Below are positions 6,148-10,975 of a DNA stretch of 10,975 nucleotides, one piece after another (position 1 is the stretch's first letter; each line of letters starts with the position of its first letter). This stretch comes from Bordetella parapertussis. Lineage in GTDB: Bacteria; Pseudomonadota; Gammaproteobacteria; Burkholderiales; Burkholderiaceae_C. The translations under genes were made by a program, and so were the position numbers. Location: assembly GCA_945901125.1 (NCBI GenBank), contig CAMDKD010000059.1, positions 1 through 10,975 of the forward strand. The letters are read 5' to 3'. The notes under the pieces are model-generated. The model ran no database searches. It was given only the letters and a program-made list of their open reading frames with translations, and was not told the origin of the DNA.

Positions 6148-7407
6148 CTAACGGCCGGCGCGCAAAAAGAAATGCTCTATGGCTTGGCGTGCATGTTGGC
6201 GTGAGTCGGCATCATCGGCATGTAATTCAGCCATGGCACCGTGTAGCATTTTTTGCGTCAGGCTTTTGGCCAGCGATTCAAGCACGGCTTCCACCGGTTC
6301 GCCTTTGGCAATCAGTTTGTGGGCGCGGGCCAGCTCAGTGCTGCGCCAAGCCTCGGCCTGCTGATTGAGTTGCTGAATCAGCGGCACGTCCGAGCGCTGG
6401 TCCAGCCAATGCACAAAGCTTTGCACACCGGCGTCGATGATGACTTCTGCCTCAGCCACCGCCGCCTGGCGGCTGGCCTGACCGGTTTGCACCACCTGCG
6501 ACAAATCGTCAACCGTGTACAAATACACGTCGCGCAAGGATTTCACCTCGGGCTCGATGTCGCGCGGCACGGCCAAGTCCACCATAAACATGGGACTGTT
6601 GCGGCGCTTTTTCAGGGCGCGTTCAACCGCGCCCAAGCCGATCAAAGGCAAAGTGCTGGCGGTGCAACTGATGACGGCATCGAACTCGTGCAAGCGGTCG
6701 GGCAAGTCGGCCAAACGCATGACATTGGCCTTGAGTTGGCGCGCCAGCAATTCGCCGCGCTCCATGGTGCGGTTGGCCACTGTCATGCTGCGCGGATTTT
6801 TGGCAGCGAAATGCGTGGCGCAAAGTTCGATCATCTCGCCTGCGCCGACAAACAGCACATTGATTTTGCTCAGGTCTTCAAACAACTGACCGGCCAATCG
6901 CACGGAGGCTGCCGACATGCTGATGCTGTGCGCGCCGATTTCTGTGGTGCTGCGCACTTGTTTGGCGACCGCAAACGAGCGCTGGAACATCTGGTGCAAG
7001 GTCGAGCCTAAAGCGCCGACTTCGCGCGCCACCCGCACCGCGTCCTTCATTTGCCCCAGGATTTGCGGCTCTCCCAGCACCATGGAGTCCAAACCGCTGG
7101 CGACCCGGAATGCGTGGCGCGCCGCTTGTTCATCCACCATGGTGTAGACATGGCTGTGCAAGCTGTCGGTGCTGACGCCGCCGGACTCGGCCAGCCAGGC
7201 CATGGTCTTGGGCATCAGAATTTCATTAGAGGCGCAGTAAATCTCGGTACGGTTACATGTAGAGAGTATGGTGGCCTCAGTCTGGCTTCCCACCGCCTGG
7301 CGAAATCCATCCAGCACCGGCCCCATGTGCTCGACGGCAAAGGCAAATCGCCCCCGCAAATCGAGGGGTGCGGTGGTATGGTTGAGACCGAGAGCCCAAA
7401 CTGACAT
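6148..7407 (-). CDS. hemA: Glutamyl-tRNA reductase
   Basis: A 419-residue, full-length enzyme that reduces glutamyl-tRNA(Glu) with NADPH to glutamate-1-semialdehyde, the first committed step of the C5 route to 5-aminolevulinate and heme. ALGLNHTTAPLDLR (5-18) and STCNRTE (49-55, catalytic Cys 51) form the catalytic domain. LGEPQILGQ (111-119) is a family block, VLFVGAGEMIEL (184-195) the NADPH-binding turn, and the last 110 residues the helical dimerisation domain. It heads the minus-strand series hemA-prfA-prmC-grxD. No Shine-Dalgarno sequence precedes ATG 7407, while a consensus -10 box lies seven bases upstream, so the transcript may be leaderless. The start is fixed by the family N-terminus. 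Confidence 0.97.
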   Translation of the reverse strand: MSVWALGLNHTTAPLDLRGRFAFAVEHMGPVLDGFRQAVGSQTEATILSTCNRTEIYCASNEILMPKTMAWLAESGGVSTDSLHSHVYTMVDEQAARHAFRVASGLDSMVLGEPQILGQMKDAVRVAREVGALGSTLHQMFQRSFAVAKQVRSTTEIGAHSISMSAASVRLAGQLFEDLSKINVLFVGAGEMIELCATHFAAKNPRSMTVANRTMERGELLARQLKANVMRLADLPDRLHEFDAVISCTASTLPLIGLGAVERALKKRRNSPMFMVDLAVPRDIEPEVKSLRDVYLYTVDDLSQVVQTGQASRQAAVAEAEVIIDAGVQSFVHWLDQRSDVPLIQQLNQQAEAWRSTELARAHKLIAKGEPVEAVLESLAKSLTQKMLHGAMAELHADDADSRQHARQAIEHFFLRAGR

Positions 7408-7414
7408 GTTGCAG

Positions 7415-7443
7415 ATTATAAAATTCGAATCTATGGATGTTAT
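7415..7443 (-). promoter_or_regulatory. hemA promoter, possibly leaderless
   Basis: On the minus strand TATAAT (7420-7415) is a perfect -10 box, and ATAACA (7443-7438), four of six bases of a -35, stands 17 bases upstream. Transcription would begin about 7409-7407, at or next to the hemA ATG. The -35 falls inside the first codons of the divergent small membrane protein, and TATAAA (7417-7422) on the plus strand overlaps the same -10, so the two promoters may be back to back. Confidence 0.5.
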
Positions 7444-7699
7444 GTCGCTTACGGTTCACCTGCTGAACTTTATTGCCCCGGCCTGTGCCGTGGCCGCTTG
7501 GATGGCCCTGGTCACGCCCTTGGTTACCCGGATTTCGCCCGGCTGGCGGGCCTGGCGTCGTCAGTTTGTACTCAACAGCGTCATCGGGGTCTGTGTGCTG
7601 CTGATCGGCCTGCTGTGGCTGGGCAATGACGGCAAAGTCATCACATACGCAGCCATGCTGTTGGCCTGTGCCGGTACCCAGTGGTTGTTAACCCTTTGA
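7433..7699 (+). CDS. Small three-helix membrane protein of unknown function
   Basis: An 88-residue, very hydrophobic protein with three likely membrane helices (about 10-32, 46-63 and 68-86) and a basic loop between the first two (RISPGWRAWRRQ, about 33-44), which would place that loop in the cytoplasm. I recognise no enzymatic motif. ATG 7433 or ATG 7442 (85 residues) could be the start; GGA five bases before 7442 slightly favours the shorter form, and the open frame further upstream runs back over hemA and is a shadow. It is divergent from hemA and 43 bases before the large oxidoreductase gene, so it may be co-transcribed with that gene. Small membrane proteins at this spot are familiar in Burkholderiales, but no role is known to me. 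Confidence 0.7.
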   Translation: MDVMSLTVHLLNFIAPACAVAAWMALVTPLVTRISPGWRAWRRQFVLNSVIGVCVLLIGLLWLGNDGKVITYAAMLLACAGTQWLLTL

Positions 7700-7728
7700 G
7701 CCAAGTGCCCGCAGGCACTGGGTTAACA
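7686..7728 (+). promoter_or_regulatory. Nested inverted repeat between the small membrane protein and the oxidoreductase
   Basis: TGTTAACCC (7686-7694) pairs perfectly with GGGTTAACA (7720-7728). Inside it AGTGCC (7704-7709) pairs with GGCACT (7714-7719) around CGCA, leaving a 9-base bulge on one side only. The outer left arm includes the last codons of the small membrane protein. There is no U-run after it (TTGAAAACTC follows), so an operator or an RNA element for the next gene is as likely as a terminator. Confidence 0.45.
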
Positions 7729-7742
7729 TTGAAAACTCATTT

Positions 7743-10700
7743 ATGAATGCGCCTACGCCATTAGACAAACTGATGCCTGTTGTCAGTGACAGCCATCGTT
7801 TGCGGGAAATCCCCTACAACTACACCTCGTTTTCCGATCGTGAGATCGTTATCCGTCTGCTGGGCGGGCACGCCTGGTCCATCCTGGAGAGCTTGCGTTT
7901 TGAAAGACGCACAGGCCGCTCGGCGCGCATGCTGTTTGAGGTGCTGGGCGACATCTGGGTGGTGCAGCGCAACCCGTATTTACAAGACGATTTGCTGGAC
8001 AACCCGGCGCGACGGCGCATGTTGGTCGAGGCCCTGCGCCATCGCTTGAACGATGTACAGGCGCGCCGTCAACAACAGGCCGCCGATGACGCAGGTCGGG
8101 ACGCCCAAGTCGGCCAGTTGATGGACGCGGCCCGCCAAGCCGTGGACCAGTTTGAGCAGCAATTTGAGCTGATCAACGGTTTACGCAAAAAAGCGCGCAA
8201 AGTGTTGCGTAAATGCACCGCTCACGACAATATCAAGTTTGACGCCATGAGCCGGGTGTCGCATGTGACCGATGCCACCGACTGGCGGGTTGAATACCCG
8301 TTTGTGGTGCTGACCCCTGACAGCGAAGCCGAAATGGCGCTTCTGGTCAAAGCCTGTATTGAGCTGGGCTTGACCATCGTGCCGCGCGGCGGCGGCACCG
8401 GTTACACCGGCGGCGCGATTCCCCTGACTTGGCAAAGTGTGGTCATCAACACCGAAAAACTCACGGCCATGCATGCGGTTGAAAGCGTGGTTTTGCCCGG
8501 CTTGGCGCAAGCAACGCCCACGCTGTGGACCGAAGCCGGGGTGGTGACGCAACGCGTGGCCGATGCCGCCGAAGCCGCAGGCTGGGTGTTTGCGGTCGAC
8601 CCGACATCGGCTGAAGCCTCTTGCATAGGCGGCAACATCGCCATGAATGCAGGTGGCAAAAAAGCAGTTTTGTGGGGCACGGCGCTGGACAACCTGGCCA
8701 GCTGGCGCATGGTGACACCGGACGCTTTGTGGCTGGAGGTGGTGCGTATCAACCACAACCTGGGCAAGATCCACGACGCGGACATGGCCAGTTTCGAGTT
8801 GCGCTACTTTGAAGCCGATGGGGTCACGCCCTTGCGCACCGAGCGCCTGGACATACCGGGTAGCAGTTTTCGCAAAGCCGGTTTGGGCAAAGATGTCACT
8901 GATAAATTTTTAAGCGGTCTGCCCGGCGTGCAAAAAGAAGGCTGCGACGGCCTGATCACGAGTGCGCGCTGGATATTGCACCGCATGCCGGCCCACACGC
9001 GCACTGTGTGTTTGGAGTTTTTCGGCCCGGCGCACCAGGCAGTGCCCAGCATTGTCGAGATCAAAGACTATATGTTCCAGGTCGCCAGCCAAACCGGCAC
9101 GCTGCTGGCAGGTTTGGAACATTTGGACAACCGCTATTTGAAAGCGGTGGGTTACACCACCAAATCTAAACGTGGCGGCTTGCCGAAAATGGTGTTGTTC
9201 GGCGATATCGCTGGTGAAGACGCCGACGACGTGGCACGCGTCACGTCTGAAGTGGTGCGCCTGGCCAACGCCCGCAGCGGCGAGGGTTTCATCGCCATCA
9301 GCCCCGAGGCGCGTAAAAAATTCTGGCTGGACCGCAAACGCACGGCGGCCATCAGCCGGCACACCAACGCGTTCAAGATCAACGAGGACGTGGTCATTCC
9401 GCTGCCGCGCATGGCCGAGTACACCGACGGCATTGAGCGCATTAACATCGAGCTGAGCTTGCGCAACAAGCTGAGCTTGTGCGATGCCTTGACCGAATTT
9501 TTAAGCCGTGGTGACTTGCCCTTGGGCAATACCTCCGATGCCAACGATGTGCCCGCCGCCGAATTGCTGCAAGACCGTGTAGGGCAGGCGCTGTCCTTGG
9601 TGGCAGAAGTGCGCCAGCAGTGGCAGGAGTGGCTGCATGGCGTAGACAACTTGTTTGTGCAGTTGCAAGACCACACCTTGCGCGCCAGTTGGAAAACCCA
9701 GTTGCGCCAGCCCTTGCGCGCTATTTTTACCGGCGGTGCTTTTGAGGCCATTTTGACCGAGTGCGTGGCCATACACCAGCGCGTACTTAAAGGCCGCGTC
9801 TGGGTCGCGCTGCATATGCACGCTGGCGATGGCAATGTGCACACCAATATACCGGTCAATAGCGACGATTACGACATGCTGCAAGCCGCCCACGGTGCGG
9901 TTAAGCGCATTATGGCCTTGGCGAGGTCGCTGGACGGTGTTATTTCGGGTGAGCACGGCATTGGCATTACCAAGCTCGAATTTTTATCGGATGCCGAGCT
10001 GCAGCCATTTACTGACTACAAAGCCAGAATTGATCCCGAAGGGCACTTTAACAAAGGCAAACTGCTGCGCAACAGTGCCTTGAATGCCGATTTAACCAAC
10101 GCCTACACCCCGAGCTTTGGGCTGATGGGGCATGAGTCGCTGATCATGCAACAGTCCGATATTGGTGCGATTGCTGACAGCATAAAAGACTGCCTGCGTT
10201 GTGGCAAGTGCAAGCCGGTGTGCGCCACGCACGTGCCACGCGCCAATTTGCTGTACAGCCCGCGCAACAAAATATTGGCCACCTCGCTGTTGGTTGAAGC
10301 TTTTTTGTATGAAGAGCAAACCCGCCGCGGCATCTCGATTCGGCATTGGGAAGAATTTGAAGACGTGGCCGACCACTGCACCGTGTGCCACAAGTGCGAA
10401 AGCCCGTGCCCGGTAAAAATCGACTTTGGCGATGTCACCATGAACATGCGCAACCTGCTGCGCAAAATGGGTAAAAAGTCGTTTCGCCCGGGCAATGCGC
10501 TCGCCATGTTCTTCCTGAACGCCACCAACCCGCAAACCATTAAACTGATGCGCACCGCCATGGTGGGTGTAGGCTTTAAAATGCAGCGACTGGCCAACGA
10601 AGTGTTGCAGGTGTTTGCCAAAAAGCAAACCGCCAAGCCACGCGCTACGGTAGGTACGGCTCCGATTAAAGAGCAGGTGATTCACTTCATCAACAAAAAA

Positions 10701-10975
10701 ATGCCCGGTGGTCTCCCCAAGAAAACCGCCCGTGCGCTGCTGGACATTGAAGACGCCGATTACGTGCCCATCATCCGCAACCCGCAGACCACCACGGCCG
10801 AGACCGAGGCGGTTTTTTACTTCCCCGGGTGCGGCTCGGAGCGACTGTTTAGCCAGGTGGGCTTGGCCACCCAAGCCATGCTCTGGCATGCGGGTGTGCA
10901 AACCGTATTGCCGCCGGGCTATTTGTGCTGCGGTTATCCGCAGCGCGGCTCAGGCCAGAAAGACAAAGCCGACAA
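7743..10975 (+). CDS. DUF3683 FAD-linked oxidoreductase with Fe-S and CCG domains (D-lactate/glycolate dehydrogenase-like), 3' end outside window
   Basis: At least 1077 codons remain open to the window edge; relatives are about 1300 residues. Domains in order: DUF3683 (about 16-113, with LREIPYNYTSF); FAD-binding type 4 domain, whose pyrophosphate loop is PRGGGTGYTGG (214-224); FAD-oxidase C-terminal domain with HMHAGDGNVH (691-700) and SGEHGIG (735-741); two 4Fe-4S motifs, C817/C820/C823/C827 and C879/C882/C885/C889; then the start of a CCG (GlpC-like) domain with PGCG (Cys 1030) and CCGYP (1062-1066). The family oxidises a D-2-hydroxy acid through FAD and passes electrons through the Fe-S part, probably towards quinone at the membrane. 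The substrate is not known from sequence. It fuses what are separate GlcD-like and GlpC-like subunits elsewhere. The ATG at 7743 has no Shine-Dalgarno sequence; ATG 7773 is an alternative. Confidence 0.9.
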   Translation, partial: MNAPTPLDKLMPVVSDSHRLREIPYNYTSFSDREIVIRLLGGHAWSILESLRFERRTGRSARMLFEVLGDIWVVQRNPYLQDDLLDNPARRRMLVEALRHRLNDVQARRQQQAADDAGRDAQVGQLMDAARQAVDQFEQQFELINGLRKKARKVLRKCTAHDNIKFDAMSRVSHVTDATDWRVEYPFVVLTPDSEAEMALLVKACIELGLTIVPRGGGTGYTGGAIPLTWQSVVINTEKLTAMHAVESVVLPGLAQATPTLWTEAGVVTQRVADAAEAAGWVFAVDPTSAEASCIGGNIAMNAGGKKAVLWGTALDNLASWRMVTPDALWLEVVRINHNLGKIHDADMASFELRYFEADGVTPLRTERLDIPGSSFRKAGLGKDVTDKFLSGLPGVQKEGCDGLITSARWILHRMPAHTRTVCLEFFGPAHQAVPSIVEIKDYMFQVASQTGTLLAGLEHLDNRYLKAVGYTTKSKRGGLPKMVLFGDIAGEDADDVARVTSEVVRLANARSGEGFIAISPEARKKFWLDRKRTAAISRHTNAFKINEDVVIPLPRMAEYTDGIERINIELSLRNKLSLCDALTEFLSRGDLPLGNTSDANDVPAAELLQDRVGQALSLVAEVRQQWQEWLHGVDNLFVQLQDHTLRASWKTQLRQPLRAIFTGGAFEAILTECVAIHQRVLKGRVWVALHMHAGDGNVHTNIPVNSDDYDMLQAAHGAVKRIMALARSLDGVISGEHGIGITKLEFLSDAELQPFTDYKARIDPEGHFNKGKLLRNSALNADLTNAYTPSFGLMGHESLIMQQSDIGAIADSIKDCLRCGKCKPVCATHVPRANLLYSPRNKILATSLLVEAFLYEEQTRRGISIRHWEEFEDVADHCTVCHKCESPCPVKIDFGDVTMNMRNLLRKMGKKSFRPGNALAMFFLNATNPQTIKLMRTAMVGVGFKMQRLANEVLQVFAKKQTAKPRATVGTAPIKEQVIHFINKKMPGGLPKKTARALLDIEDADYVPIIRNPQTTTAETEAVFYFPGCGSERLFSQVGLATQAMLWHAGVQTVLPPGYLCCGYPQRGSGQKDKAD

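Noticed and set aside
6253..7011. 252-codon plus-strand frame opposite hemA
   Set aside because: It lies wholly inside hemA on the other strand, is rich in His/Gln/Ala as expected of a complement shadow, and hemA is complete with all motifs.
9450..9485. Imperfect 18-base tandem repeat in the oxidoreductase gene
   Set aside because: Two units (14 of 18 bases alike) encode ELSLRN and KLSLCD, a helical stretch typical of this family; chance similarity of Leu/Ser codons explains it.
10092..10901. 269-codon minus-strand frame opposite the oxidoreductase
   Set aside because: It is antisense to the Fe-S cysteine region, whose motifs are intact on the plus strand; the composition is that of a GC-driven shadow.
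1..10975. CRISPR arrays, tRNA or rRNA genes
   Set aside because: I saw no regularly spaced repeats, no tRNA-like cloverleaf with a CCA or TTC arm, and no rRNA segments; almost all sequence right of 3196 is coding.

Overview
The window looks like a piece of a betaproteobacterial chromosome, most likely Burkholderiales and probably Comamonadaceae-like. The grounds are the order hemA-prfA-prmC-grxD on the minus strand, a soluble-type lytic transglycosylase converging on grxD, and a fused DUF3683/FAD/Fe-S oxidoreductase divergent from hemA. This placement comes from recalled gene order and protein style, not from a search.

Left part (1 to about 3199) is an accessory islet. It opens with the 3' end of a probable insertion-sequence transposase. 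The element's end (TTAACCGGACACT, about 131-144) abuts a type III DNA methyltransferase gene (mod, minus strand) that stops abruptly after 272 codons, so the restriction system is broken here. An AT-rich divergent spacer follows, then a small proline-rich protein and a two-helix membrane protein that I read as SLATT-like. Next is a 120-base spacer crowded with inverted repeats. It leads into a 400-residue protein that joins an AbiEi-type winged helix to the C-terminal half of an AbiEii-type nucleotidyltransferase, without the catalytic half. Together this looks like a worn defence islet.

Middle part (3196 to 7407) is housekeeping. The lytic transglycosylase start overlaps the AbiE-fusion stop by ATGA. 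It converges on a minus-strand set read from right to left: hemA (glutamyl-tRNA reductase), prfA (release factor 1), prmC (release factor glutamine methyltransferase, overlapping prfA by GTGA) and grxD (CGFS monothiol glutaredoxin). hemA begins tetrapyrrole synthesis, prmC modifies the product of prfA, and grxD handles Fe-S clusters. A consensus TATAAT lies seven bases before the hemA start, which suggests a leaderless or nearly leaderless transcript.

Right part (7433 to the end) runs on the plus strand. A short three-helix membrane protein is followed by a nested inverted repeat. After it comes a very long open frame (at least 1077 codons, running off the window) with DUF3683, an FAD-binding domain, an FAD-oxidase C-terminal domain, two 4Fe-4S motifs and the start of a CCG-type domain, resembling a fused D-lactate/glycolate-type dehydrogenase.

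The best candidates for something undescribed are the AbiE fusion with its stacked operators and the SLATT-like two-gene unit beside it. The rest is recognisable.
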